NCBI RefSeq assembly: GCF_007827975.1 | Contig: NZ_VITT01000002.1 | DNA from: Nitrospirillum viridazoti | GTDB lineage: Bacteria; Pseudomonadota; Alphaproteobacteria; Azospirillales; Azospirillaceae | Reading direction: 5' to 3' (one strand) | DNA: 64,000 bases | In this document: piece by piece, positions 18,263-26,268 of the stretch | Position numbering within the stretch: position 1 is the first letter of the stretch | How the letters are laid out: every line of letters begins with the position of its first letter | Translations under genes and position numbers: made by a program | The notes under the pieces: generated by a model | Databases searched by the model: none | What the model was told of the DNA's origin: nothing | The model's input: the letters and a program-made list of their open reading frames with translations, nothing else

Positions 18263-18811
18263 ATGTCCGAATGTTTCATGGGCGAGATCCGCATGTTCGC
18301 CGGCGCCTACGTTCCGATGGATTGGGCCGCCTGCAATGGCGCCGCGCTGTCCATCAGTCAGAACCAGGCATTGTTCGCCCTGATCTCCACGACCTATGGC
18401 GGCAACGGCGTCACGAGCTTCAATTTGCCTGACTATCAGGGGCGTACGCCCATTGGCCAGGGCCAGGGCACCGGTTTGACCAACCGCGTCCTGGGCCAGA
18501 ACGGCGGAACGGAAACGGTGACGCTGGTTGAGGCCAACACGCCGGGGCACACCCATCCCTTCTATGCCAGCACGGTGGCCGCGACCGCGACGACGGCGTC
18601 GGGCAACATGTTCGCGCAGAACACGTCGACCACGGTGAAGGGGCCCTACACGGCCGATACCGCCGGGACGATCGGGCAGCTTTATACCACCTTCATCCAA
18701 AACGCTTTGGGGGCCACCGGCGGCGGCGCCGTTCCCCATGCGAACATGATGCCGTTCATCGTCGTGAATTACATCATCGCCACGCAGGGCGTCTTCCCCA
18801 GCCGCAACTAG
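18263..18811 (+). CDS. Phage-tail-collar-domain protein (Mdp-like), copy 2
   Basis: This 182-residue protein has MGEIRMFAGAYVPMDWAACNG at its start, FALISTTYGGNGVTSFNLPD (about 41-60), then QGRTPIGQGQG and a C-terminal PFIVVNYIIATQGVFPSRN. This is the standard Tail Collar layout. I place the start at ATG 18263 because GGGAGGA precedes it at 18251-18257. An upstream in-frame start at 18158 would overlap copy 1 and lacks such a site. It lies 47 bases after copy 1. Similarity to copies 1 and 3 is clear at both ends but low in the middle, as expected for a variable tip. Confidence 0.9.
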   Translation: MSECFMGEIRMFAGAYVPMDWAACNGAALSISQNQALFALISTTYGGNGVTSFNLPDYQGRTPIGQGQGTGLTNRVLGQNGGTETVTLVEANTPGHTHPFYASTVAATATTASGNMFAQNTSTTVKGPYTADTAGTIGQLYTTFIQNALGATGGGAVPHANMMPFIVVNYIIATQGVFPSRN

Positions 18812-18887
18812 TCCGCAGCGTCCAACGCCCGGTCCCCGGCCGACGCCGCTCCCTCCATCCGCCTTCATTCCCGCGAGGAATCCCACC

Positions 18888-19436
18888 ATGGCTGATCCGT
18901 TCACCGGTGAAATCCGCGCTTTAGCCTTCACCTTCCCGCCCCAGAATTGGTCGCAGTGCAATGGTCAGCAGGTGCTGATCAATCAAAACAACGTGCTGTA
19001 TGCCATCATCGGTAACATCTACGGCGGCGACCTTCAGAACTACTACAACCTCCCCAACATGATGGGGCGCATCCCGGTGGCTTCCGGCAATGGCGCTGGG
19101 CTGACTCAACGCACGGTGGGGCAGACCGGGGGCGCCGATACGGTCGCGCTTCTCTCCAGCAATTTTCCGGCCCATAACCACATGATGAATGTGGATTCAC
19201 CAACCAATACAGCGAACTACGTCGGGCTTCCGACCACCGCCACCTACCTAACCCGCACGACCGGTGAATTCATCTACGTGGCACCGACGTCCACAGCGCC
19301 GACAGGCTATTCCCTGGCGGCGGCCAGTATCGGTGCGACCGGCACGGCGACGCCGGCGCCCCGGGCCAATGACCAACCCTACCTGGTGATGAATTTTTGC
19401 ATCTGCCAGTACGGCGAATTCCCCAGCCGTCAGTGA
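18888..19436 (+). CDS. Phage-tail-collar-domain protein (Mdp-like), copy 3
   Basis: This is the third paralogue, 182 residues. It has FTGEIRALAFTFPPQNWSQC near its start, LYAIIGNIYGGDLQNYYNLPN (about 42-62), then GRIPVASGNGAG and a C-terminal QPYLVMNFCICQYGEFPSRQ. GCGAGGAA lies 11-18 bases upstream of ATG 18888. Its stop codon (19434-19436) overlaps the ATG of the acetyltransferase by one base (TGATG), so the two are probably translated together. Confidence 0.9.
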   Translation: MADPFTGEIRALAFTFPPQNWSQCNGQQVLINQNNVLYAIIGNIYGGDLQNYYNLPNMMGRIPVASGNGAGLTQRTVGQTGGADTVALLSSNFPAHNHMMNVDSPTNTANYVGLPTTATYLTRTTGEFIYVAPTSTAPTGYSLAAASIGATGTATPAPRANDQPYLVMNFCICQYGEFPSRQ

Positions 19437-20008
19437 TGCCGGCTATGGATGCCTTGATGGTTGACACCGTCGTCGCCGATCCGCCGGCGCTGGTGCTTTC
19501 CCCCGATCTGGCGGCGCGCGGCCTGTCCCTGCGCGCCAAGCAGGCGGGCGATACCGACTTCGTGCGCGATCTCTACATCTCCCACCGGTGGGAGGAGATG
19601 CAGGCCGCCCCCTGGTCGGATGAGGAACGCCTGGCCTTCCTGCGGGACCAGGCGCGCCTTCAGGCTGCGCATTACGATGTGAATTACCACGATGCGGATT
19701 TCCTGATCCTGGAAATGGCCGGCCGGCCCATCGGCCGGCTGTATCTTTTCCGTCGGAATCTGAAGGACCTGCGCATCGTGGAAATCGGCCTGATGCCGGA
19801 CTGGCGTGGCCGGGGCCTGGGCGGCGCGCTGCTGCGCTGGGTTCAGGATGTGGCGCGGGGAGAGGGCTATGCTCTCTGCTCCATTCATGTGGAGCAGAAC
19901 AACCCGGCGCGGCGCCTATACCATCGCCTGGGCTTCAGGGATGTGGAGCCGGTCGGCCCCTACATGCTGATGCATTGGACGGTGCCGGGGACGGTGCCGG
20001 TGGCCTGA
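19436..20008 (+). CDS. GNAT-family N-acetyltransferase
   Basis: The 190-residue product has the GNAT core: LSLRAKQAGDTDFVRDLY near the N-terminus, ILEMAGRPIGRLYLFR, the acetyl-CoA motif IGLMPDWRGRGLGGALLRWV, and HVEQNNPARRLYHRLGF. I choose ATG 19436, which overlaps the preceding collar-protein stop as TGATG. An in-frame start at 19397 would run inside that gene. The substrate is unknown. The tight coupling suggests it acts on the collar proteins or on the same surface structure, which is inference. Confidence 0.88.
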   Translation: MPAMDALMVDTVVADPPALVLSPDLAARGLSLRAKQAGDTDFVRDLYISHRWEEMQAAPWSDEERLAFLRDQARLQAAHYDVNYHDADFLILEMAGRPIGRLYLFRRNLKDLRIVEIGLMPDWRGRGLGGALLRWVQDVARGEGYALCSIHVEQNNPARRLYHRLGFRDVEPVGPYMLMHWTVPGTVPVA

Positions 20009-20032
20009 CGGCCGCCGGCATCCCTGGGTGGT

Positions 20033-20335
20033 TCAGCTGAACACGGCCTGATAATAGAAGGTCCCGTTCTCATTACGCCCCAGGGGGACCAGGAAAATCT
20101 CCAGCGTGCCCAGGGTGGGATGCGTCACGGGATGGATCTGCTGGTTCAGCACCCGCTCCGGATCACTTCCGTTGAAGAAAAGGGAGAATGGATCGCGGAA
20201 GCGGCCCGGCGCCACGCTCTTTTTGCCATGCTCAATCTCGTAAAGCTTTAAGGTCTCCTGGTAATCCGGATAGGTGACCGTAAAATCCTGATCGATCAGC
20301 GGCAGGAAATGTTCGGCCTTGAGTTCGCCCAGCAT
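20033..20335 (-). CDS. DUF6916-family small protein
   Basis: The 100-residue protein reads MLGELKAEHFLPLIDQDF at its start, then RDPFSLFFNG, HPTLGTLEIFLVPLGRNENG and a final YYQAVF. This is the DUF6916 pattern; its function is unknown. ATG 20335 puts the domain at the start codon, while a longer frame to 20371 adds 12 unrelated residues. It converges on the acetyltransferase gene with 24 bases between. Such proteins tend to occur near collar-domain proteins, which supports assigning it to this locus. Confidence 0.75.
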   Translation of the reverse strand: MLGELKAEHFLPLIDQDFTVTYPDYQETLKLYEIEHGKKSVAPGRFRDPFSLFFNGSDPERVLNQQIHPVTHPTLGTLEIFLVPLGRNENGTFYYQAVFS

Positions 20336-20420
20336 GGTGTGCTCGCTCTCTTCACTTAAAAGGTGCGGCACTATACCATGGCGGGAACTGCGGGGAACGG
20401 AAAAATGGGATGCCGCGCCG

Positions 20421-21047
20421 TTATGACGGCAGGCGGTCCGTCAGCACCCGGGCGTATGTGCCCAGGCGCGCCTCCAAATCCACCGGCACCTCGCAGGTGT
20501 AGCGCAGCGTGCGCTCCACCTCCTCGAAATTGCGGATGAGATAGCCGCGGCGCTGCACGATCTCCGCCCGCTGCTGCTGCTTGTCCGGGTCGGTGGTCTC
20601 GGCCGGGATGGCCTGCAGCTCGGTGGTGGCCTTGGACACCAGCTCGCCCATGTCGCGCTGGCGGTGCGCCAGATCCTGGATGCGGGTGATGACGCCGCCA
20701 CGCTGGCTGTTGATCTCCTCGACGATACCGGCGAAGACCTTGGGATAGAGGGCTGCGCGCTGGCCCTTGGGCACCTTGTCGGCAAAGCGGGTCAGGGCCT
20801 TCTCGCCCTCATCGGCCGGGATCTCACGCGGGGCCGTGGCCTGCACCACCGCCGCCACCCGCTTGTCGGCACGCCAGTCCACATGCTCCGGCAGGGGCGG
20901 CCCGCCCCAGTAGGTGGCGGCCGTCAACTGCGGCACCAGCCGCTGGTGGCAGGGCCAGTCAGGGTTGGTTTGGCCGGCCGGCGGGGGCGGGGCGGCCAGG
21001 GCGGTGCCAGCCGCCAGGATCAGGGTAAGGCTCAACAGGACGCGCAT
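20421..21047 (-). CDS. Exported protein at the end of the PQQ-associated ABC operon
   Basis: The 208-residue protein has a signal peptide (MRVLLSLTLILAAGTALAAP) and a mature part with one cysteine near the start (DWPCHQ) and one near the end (YTCEV). The centre, residues about 110-180, is predicted helical and rich in E/Q/R. ATG 21047 is preceded by GAAGAGGG and lies 13 bases after the permease stop, so it is probably the last gene of that operon. I do not recognise a named family. It may correspond to one of the small exported proteins in lanthanide/PQQ-associated clusters. Confidence 0.75.
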   Translation of the reverse strand: MRVLLSLTLILAAGTALAAPPPPAGQTNPDWPCHQRLVPQLTAATYWGGPPLPEHVDWRADKRVAAVVQATAPREIPADEGEKALTRFADKVPKGQRAALYPKVFAGIVEEINSQRGGVITRIQDLAHRQRDMGELVSKATTELQAIPAETTDPDKQQQRAEIVQRRGYLIRNFEEVERTLRYTCEVPVDLEARLGTYARVLTDRLPS

Positions 21048-21060
21048 GGGCAAACCCTCT

Positions 21061-21870
21061 TCACTCGCCGCCGCCGCCGCGGCGGGCCAGCAGGCCCCGG
21101 CCGGGGTCGTAACCCCACACCGCCAGGATCATGAACAGCAGCGTGGCCCCCGCCACCACCCCGGCCGACAGCGGCGCCATCTGACCGTACAGCGCGAAGC
21201 GGATCAGCTCCGTCGCGTGGGTGAAGGGGTTGGCCTGGCAAATCCAGTAGAGCGTCAGGCTGCTTTCCTTCACCCGCCATAGCGGATAGAGGGCGGAGGA
21301 GGCGAAGAACATGGGGAAGATGACGAAGTTCATCACCCCGGCGAAGTTTTCCAGCTGGCGGATGAAGGACGACAGCACCAGGCCCAACGCGCCCAGCATC
21401 AGGCCCGACAGGATCAGGGCCGGCAGCACCGTCAGATAGCCCAGCGGCGGCGGATCGATCTCCCAGAACCAGGCGATGGCGAGGAAGATGTAGGCCTGCA
21501 CCACCGACACCACCACGCTGGCCAGCAGCTTGGCCGTCAGCAGGAACCAGCGGGGGAAGGGGCTGACCAGCAGGGTCTTCATGCTGCCCATCTCCCGGTC
21601 GTAAACCATGGAAAGGGAGCTTTGCATCCCGTTGAACAGCTGGATCATGGCCAGCAAGCCCGGGGCGATATAGACCTCATACGGGATATAGGTTTCATAG
21701 GGCGGGATAATGGAGACGCCCAGGACGAAGTGGAATCCCGCGGCGAAGATGGCCAGCCACACCAGCGGCCGCACCAGGGCGGAAAAGAAGCGGCCGCGCT
21801 GCTGCGTCCAGCGCAGCGCCTCGCGCTTCACGATGCCGCCCAGGCAGCGGGCGTAGTGGATGGGGGTCAT
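21061..21870 (-). CDS. ABC-2-type permease, PQQ-dehydrogenase-associated
   Basis: This is a 269-residue ABC-2 membrane protein with about six hydrophobic segments. Examples are FFSALVRPLVWLAIFAAGF (about 28-46) and VLPALILSGLMLGALGLVL. It has the family motif MVYDREMGSMKTLLVSPFPR between helices. Start ATG 21870 overlaps the ATPase stop as ATGA. With the ATPase upstream it forms the transporter core of a cluster similar to PQQ-dependent alcohol dehydrogenase systems (lutF-like by order). The lanthanide link is an inference from gene order and family membership. Confidence 0.88.
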   Translation of the reverse strand: MTPIHYARCLGGIVKREALRWTQQRGRFFSALVRPLVWLAIFAAGFHFVLGVSIIPPYETYIPYEVYIAPGLLAMIQLFNGMQSSLSMVYDREMGSMKTLLVSPFPRWFLLTAKLLASVVVSVVQAYIFLAIAWFWEIDPPPLGYLTVLPALILSGLMLGALGLVLSSFIRQLENFAGVMNFVIFPMFFASSALYPLWRVKESSLTLYWICQANPFTHATELIRFALYGQMAPLSAGVVAGATLLFMILAVWGYDPGRGLLARRGGGGE

Positions 21871-22634
21871 CGCGCGGCCCCCCCTTGATGCTGACGTGTC
21901 AGGGTGTCGAAGGCGGCGCGCAGGCTGGGCACGCCGGCGCGGGCGGCCACCTGGGGCACGGCCCCCTGGTCGAGCACCTGGCCCTGGTGCAGGACGATGA
22001 CCTTGGCGGTGTCGTCCGCCTCGTCGATCAGATGGGTGGCCCACAGCACGGCCATGTCCCGGCTGCGGCACAGGTGGCGGACATGGTCGATCAGGAAGCG
22101 GCGGCTTTCGATGTCCAGACCAACGGTGGGCTCATCCAGCAGCAGCAGGGCCGGGTCGTGCACCAGGGCGCGGGCCAATTCCACCCGCCGCCGCTGGCCG
22201 CCGGACAGCTGGCGCACCCGGGTGTCCCGCCGGTCGGCCAGGCCCACACGCTCCAACTCCTCCTCAATGCGGAGGCGGGCGCGGGATCCGGCCAGGCCGT
22301 GCAGGCTGGCGTGATAGGCCAGGTTCTGCCGCACCGTCAGATCCAGGTCCAGGGTGGGCTGCTGGAACACCACGCCCATGGCGGCCAAGGCGGCGGAAGG
22401 CTGGCGGCGGATGTCGTGGCCGAAGACGGCGATGCGCCCCTGCCGGCTGTGGTACAGGCGGGTGACCAGGGCGAACAGCGTGGTCTTGCCGGCCCCGTTC
22501 AGGCCCAGCAGCACGGTGAAGTCGCCGGGGGCCAGGCTGAAGCCCACGTCGCGGAGGACTTGGCGGGGCCCGAAGGCGTGGCTGAGGCCCGATACATCCA
22601 AGGCCGCGGTGGCAAGCTGCGGGGCTGGCGTCAC
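21867..22634 (-). CDS. ABC transporter ATP-binding protein (TIGR03864-like)
   Basis: The 255-residue ATPase has a Walker A at residues about 44-52 (GLNGAGKTT), a Q-loop (VVFQQPTLD), signature LSGGQRRRVELARAL, Walker B LLLLDEPTVGLD and H-loop WATHLIDEAD. The start is GTG 22634, which overlaps the propeller-gene stop as GTGA. The upstream in-frame extension to 22781 is arginine-rich and antisense-like, so I rejected it. The subgroup is the one found with PQQ-dependent catabolism genes (lutE-like by position). It pairs with the permease at 21061-21870. Confidence 0.9.
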   Translation of the reverse strand: MTPAPQLATAALDVSGLSHAFGPRQVLRDVGFSLAPGDFTVLLGLNGAGKTTLFALVTRLYHSRQGRIAVFGHDIRRQPSAALAAMGVVFQQPTLDLDLTVRQNLAYHASLHGLAGSRARLRIEEELERVGLADRRDTRVRQLSGGQRRRVELARALVHDPALLLLDEPTVGLDIESRRFLIDHVRHLCRSRDMAVLWATHLIDEADDTAKVIVLHQGQVLDQGAVPQVAARAGVPSLRAAFDTLTRQHQGGAAR

Positions 22635-23713
22635 GGCGCCACCACCACGCCCCAGGGCAGGCGGCCCACCGGCACCGACTTCACCACCTTCAACGCGTCG
22701 ACGTCGATGACCGACAGGTCGTTGCTGACGCCGTTGGTGGTGTACAGCCGCTTGCCGTCGCCGGAGAAGGCCAGGTTCCACACCCGCTGGCCTACCAGCA
22801 GGTACTTCTTCACCTGGTAGCTATGGGTATCGATGACGGCGACGCGGTTGGCGGGGCCCAGCGCCACGAAGGCGGTGGTGCCGTCGGCGGTCAACTGGAT
22901 GCCCACCGGCTGGATGGATTCCTTCGGCACCCCCGGAATGTCGAAGCGGATGGTCTGGATGACCTTGTGCTGGGCGGAATCGATGATACTGACGGTGCCG
23001 CCCACCTCCGCCGACACCCACACCAGCGACCCGTCCTTGGTCCACTGCGCCACGCGCGGCCGGCTGCCCACCAGCACGTTGGCCAGCACCTCATGGCTCT
23101 GCGTGTCGATGAAATGGGCCATGCTGGTGGTCTCCGACGTGTTCACCAGGATCTTGCCGTCCGGGCTGATGCCCATGCCCTCGGGCTCCACCCCCACGGG
23201 TATCTCGGTGACGATGCGGCCGGCGGCGATGTCCAGCACCGACACCATGTTGTCGTTCTCGTTGGACACGTACAGCGTCTTGCCGTCGGGGCTGAGGGTG
23301 AACAGCTCCGGATCCGGGCCGCTGGGCAGGGTGCGGTTGACCGTCAGGCTGGCCAGATCCAACACCTCGATATGGTCGGCGTCGCTGGTGCAGATGTAGA
23401 GCGCCTTGCCGTCCTTGGACAGGGCGATGCCGCGCGGCCGGGCACCCACCTTCACCGTCTTGACGACGGCCAGGGTACCGGCGTCCACCACCGTGATGGT
23501 GTTGTCCTTCTCATTGGACACCAGCAGCCGCTCGGCCATCGCGGGGGTGGTGGCCAATAGTAGGCCCATCGCGAGCAACAGGCCGGCGACTGCCGGCCCC
23601 GCAGCGTTTTGGGGAGCGGAGCGGACCGAAACGCGAGCAAGCCAAGCCAGCGGATGCTGACGCCCGGCGTTTGAGGGGGCCTTTGATCGGATCCGATTAA
23701 AGGCCGCAAGCAT
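22631..23713 (-). CDS. PQQ-catabolism-associated beta-propeller protein (TIGR03866-like)
   Basis: A periplasmic YVTN-type propeller. Repeats of the form RLLVSNEKDNTITVVDAGT, ALYICTSDADHIEVLDLAS and TLYVSNENDNMVSVLDIA fill the mature protein. A hydrophobic segment (GLLLAMGLLLATTPAMA) precedes the mature part. ATG 23713 overlaps the upstream stop as TGATG and gives 360 residues; ATG 23728 would add five. Oddly, some 35 residues between the start and the hydrophobic segment (NRIRSKAPSNAGRQHPLAW and on) are encoded by a palindromic repeat element that recurs at 38301. This gives an unusually long n-region, and it is not certain that the signal sequence still works as usual. Confidence 0.85.
   Translation of the reverse strand: MLAAFNRIRSKAPSNAGRQHPLAWLARVSVRSAPQNAAGPAVAGLLLAMGLLLATTPAMAERLLVSNEKDNTITVVDAGTLAVVKTVKVGARPRGIALSKDGKALYICTSDADHIEVLDLASLTVNRTLPSGPDPELFTLSPDGKTLYVSNENDNMVSVLDIAAGRIVTEIPVGVEPEGMGISPDGKILVNTSETTSMAHFIDTQSHEVLANVLVGSRPRVAQWTKDGSLVWVSAEVGGTVSIIDSAQHKVIQTIRFDIPGVPKESIQPVGIQLTADGTTAFVALGPANRVAVIDTHSYQVKKYLLVGQRVWNLAFSGDGKRLYTTNGVSNDLSVIDVDALKVVKSVPVGRLPWGVVVAP
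23678..23705. repeat. Palindromic repeat element in the propeller gene (copy 1)
   Basis: This is a 28-base near-perfect palindrome with arms GGCCTTTGATCGGA and TCCGATTAAAGGCC and one mismatch. Read on the minus strand, similarity to the copy at 38301 continues for about 50 more bases (CCCTCAAACGCCGGGCG, then CATCCG). It lies in frame just after the start codon of the propeller gene. Confidence 0.8.
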
Positions 23714-25014
23714 CAACGTGGATGGCATGTCGTCTCCGGCTGGTCGGGACCCAGCGTGTCCAGTTCCGATGTCTCGTGTAGGAAGCCCGGCTGGGGCGAG
23801 ACCGACACCAGCGATCGCGCGTCGGCCAGCAGCACCGGCTGGCGCAGTTGCCCGTCCCAGGCGCGGAAGCTGAGCCGCGCGCCTTTGAAGGCCGCCAGTT
23901 CGAACTCGGGCTTGCGCAGATAGGCGGTCATGGCCGCCCCCTCCACGCTGCCGCCCCGGGTCGCCGCTTCGCCCAGGGCCCGCACCGCCATCCAGGCGCC
24001 GTAGTCCCGCTCCGTCATCCAGCGGCCGGTCTGCTTCAGGAAGCGCGCCTGTAGTTGCGTGGCGCCCCATTGCTCGAAGGGGCGGGCCCAGGCGGCGGGC
24101 ACCAGGCCCTGCGTACCGGCCACGGGCCTTGGGTCGGTGGCGCGATAGCCCAGGTCATCGCCGAAATTGTCGCCCTCATCCGCCACCACCAGCACGTCGT
24201 ACTTGATGCCTTGGGTGAAGCGCGCCACCTCGGCCCCGATGGCGTAGTGGCCGGTGTCGGTGCGCCGGGCGCCGGGGTCATAGGTCCAGGGCTTGTCCGC
24301 CACGATCTTCAGGCGGAACTTGCGCGCCGATTTGCGCAGGGCGTCGGCATACAGCTTGTCCTCGGGGTTGGGGCCCGCCACCAGCAGGATGTCGCGCCAG
24401 TTCTTGATGGTCAGGTACTGCATCAGGGCGTCGGCCAGCATGGCGCGACTGGGCAGCAGGTGCAGGACGTTGCGGCGGCACTGCTCGCCGCGCAGGGCGT
24501 CGTCGGTGCTGGTGGCGTCCAGCAGCGTGGCGTCCTTGGCTTCGGCCAAGTCGGCCAGGCGCAGCAGCAGGTCGGCCGGCACGTCGGTGACGAAGGCGCG
24601 ATAGCCTTGGGCCACCAGTTTCTTGAAGGCCGCAACCACGGCATCGGCGTCGGGCTCCAGCGCCTCTTCCAGGTGATAGGCCTGGTGGATGAAGCGGCCG
24701 GTGGTGATGTTGTCGGCCAGGCCCAGGCGGGCGCCCTGCACGCCCTCGTCCTCCGGCGGTTGGTCCAGGAAGCTTTGCGGCAGCACCCGTTTCTGCACCA
24801 GCGCCAGATAGGCGATGTTGGCGACAGGATCAGGCTTGGCATCCGGCTTGGGCGCAACGGTGGTGGGCGCCTTCGCCCCAGGGGGGGCCGCAGGGGTCGC
24901 AGCATGGGGGGGCGCCGCGGGCGAGGCGGCACACGCCTGCCCGGCCAGCAACAGGCCGGAAATAAGCACGCCTATGGGATACACGCCTATCAGGCCATGG
25001 CGGCGGTTGGGCAT
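23713..25014 (-). CDS. Periplasmic binding protein, PQQ-dependent alcohol dehydrogenase system (TIGR03863-like)
   Basis: The 433-residue protein has a signal peptide (GVLISGLLLAGQACA), a Pro/Ala-rich linker (about 30-62) and a periplasmic-binding-protein fold. Recognisable parts are VANIAYLALVQKRVLPQSFL, GARLGLADNITTGRF, NWRDILLVAGPNPEDKLYADA and WARPFEQWGATQLQARF. This matches the substrate-binding component annotated with PQQ-dependent alcohol dehydrogenases, and with lanthanide uptake (lutA-like) in methylotrophs. It is the first gene of a five-gene operon with overlapping starts and stops. No PQQ dehydrogenase lies in the window. Confidence 0.87.
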   Translation of the reverse strand: MPNRRHGLIGVYPIGVLISGLLLAGQACAASPAAPPHAATPAAPPGAKAPTTVAPKPDAKPDPVANIAYLALVQKRVLPQSFLDQPPEDEGVQGARLGLADNITTGRFIHQAYHLEEALEPDADAVVAAFKKLVAQGYRAFVTDVPADLLLRLADLAEAKDATLLDATSTDDALRGEQCRRNVLHLLPSRAMLADALMQYLTIKNWRDILLVAGPNPEDKLYADALRKSARKFRLKIVADKPWTYDPGARRTDTGHYAIGAEVARFTQGIKYDVLVVADEGDNFGDDLGYRATDPRPVAGTQGLVPAAWARPFEQWGATQLQARFLKQTGRWMTERDYGAWMAVRALGEAATRGGSVEGAAMTAYLRKPEFELAAFKGARLSFRAWDGQLRQPVLLADARSLVSVSPQPGFLHETSELDTLGPDQPETTCHPR

Positions 25015-25263
25015 CTCCGCCGTCTCCTTAAACGTCAGACCAGGGACCGCCGACCGATAATGGCCTGGGCCATCCGGGGCCGCTATAGGAAATCAGGGCC
25101 GGAAATCAGCGCGCTGTCTCATTCTATAGTCGTAGAGGGCCCGGGTTGACAGGGGCGAAGCCAGCGGCCCGATAATGGCCGTCGAAGCCAGGAACAACCC
25201 AGGGATTGAACTGGGTCCGGCGCCCCGGCCGGGCGCGGAGGATGCCCCGATTTGGATGTCCCC
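25015..25263. promoter_or_regulatory. Divergent promoter region between the two ABC systems
   Basis: The region contains a 12-base direct repeat, CCGATAATGGCC, at 25054-25065 and 25169-25180. A TTGACA at 25146-25151 and GATAAT at 25171-25176 could serve the plus-strand genes, but their 19-base spacing is long. The repeat may be an operator; no regulator gene is adjacent. Confidence 0.35.
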
Positions 25264-26268
25264 ATGACCATGACACGCCGCCGCCTGTTGGCCACGGGGC
25301 TTGCCGCGTCGATGCCCGTGCGGGCCCGGGCCGCCGGCGCGCCGGCCTTGCGTGTCGGCATCCTGCGCTATGGCACCGTGTCGTGGGAATTGGACGTCAT
25401 CCGCCGCCACGGGCTGGACGCGGCCCACGACCTGGCCATCGTCCCCCAGGAATTCGCCACCGGCCAGGCGACGCAGGTGGCGCTGCAGGCGGGCCAGGTG
25501 GACACCATCGCCGTGGATTGGCTGTGGGTGGCGCGGCAGCGGGCGACCCAGGGAGGATCGGGCGGCGGCGACTGGACCTTCATCCCCTTTTCCAATTCCG
25601 CCGGCGCGTTGATGGCCCCGGCGCAGGGGCCCGTGGCCACGGTGCCCGACCTGCCGGGCCGCCGCCTGGGCATCGCCGGCGGCGCGCTGGACAAGAACTG
25701 GCTGATCCTGCGCGCCTATGCCCAGCGCCAGGTCGGCATCGACCTGGACCGGACGGCGGAGAAGACCTTCGGCGCCCCGCCCCTGTTGGCCAACGCGTTG
25801 GCGGCCGGCCGGCTGGACGCCCTGCTGACCTATTGGCCCTTCGCCGCCAAGGGCCAGGCGGCCGGGCAACGCCGCCTGCTGACGGTTGAGGATGCGGTGA
25901 CTGGGCTGGGCGTCCAGGGCACGCCGCCCATGGTGGGCTATGTCTTCTCCGAACGCTGGGCCAAGGCCCATGGCGCCGTGCTGGAGGGCTTCATCGCCGC
26001 CAGCCGCCAGGCGCGCGACCTGCTGGTCAAGGACGAGGCGGAATGGCCCAGGCTGCGCCCCCTGGCAGATGCCGGCAGCGATGCGGAGTTCGACGCCTTG
26101 CGCGACTGGTACCGGCGCGGCATTCCCCGCCATTGGGGGGCGGCGGAACAAGAGGCCGCCGCCCAGCTGTACCAGGTGCTGGCCTCGGTGGGCGGACCGG
26201 CGCTGGTGGGCGGCGGTGGCGACACGCTGCCGGCCGGTACCTTCTGGCAGGCGGCGCAATCTTGGTGA
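25264..26268 (+). CDS. ABC substrate-binding protein, NitT/TauT type
   Basis: The 334-residue protein begins with a twin-arginine-like signal (TRRRLLATGLAASMPVRARA). Its mature part resembles the NMT1/SsuA group: LRVGILRYGTVSWELDVI, then IVPQEFATGQATQVALQAGQ, DLPGRRLGIAGGALDKNW and LDALLTYWPFAAKGQA. ATG 25264 is preferred over the TTG at 25252. Its stop overlaps the permease GTG as GTGA. Family members bind nitrate, sulfonates, taurine or pyrimidine precursors; the substrate cannot be read here. Its divergence from the PQQ-associated ABC set may hint at a shared physiological role. Confidence 0.85.
   Translation: MTMTRRRLLATGLAASMPVRARAAGAPALRVGILRYGTVSWELDVIRRHGLDAAHDLAIVPQEFATGQATQVALQAGQVDTIAVDWLWVARQRATQGGSGGGDWTFIPFSNSAGALMAPAQGPVATVPDLPGRRLGIAGGALDKNWLILRAYAQRQVGIDLDRTAEKTFGAPPLLANALAAGRLDALLTYWPFAAKGQAAGQRRLLTVEDAVTGLGVQGTPPMVGYVFSERWAKAHGAVLEGFIAASRQARDLLVKDEAEWPRLRPLADAGSDAEFDALRDWYRRGIPRHWGAAEQEAAAQLYQVLASVGGPALVGGGGDTLPAGTFWQAAQSW

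Noticed and set aside
17694..19436. Prophage remnant
   Set aside because: Tail-collar domains are the only phage-like feature. There are no capsid, portal, integrase or lysis genes, and Mdp-like proteins are often host-encoded.
26043..26264. Upstream start for the NitT/TauT permease
   Set aside because: It lies within the binding-protein gene. GTG 26265 forms the usual GTGA overlap and begins the membrane protein.
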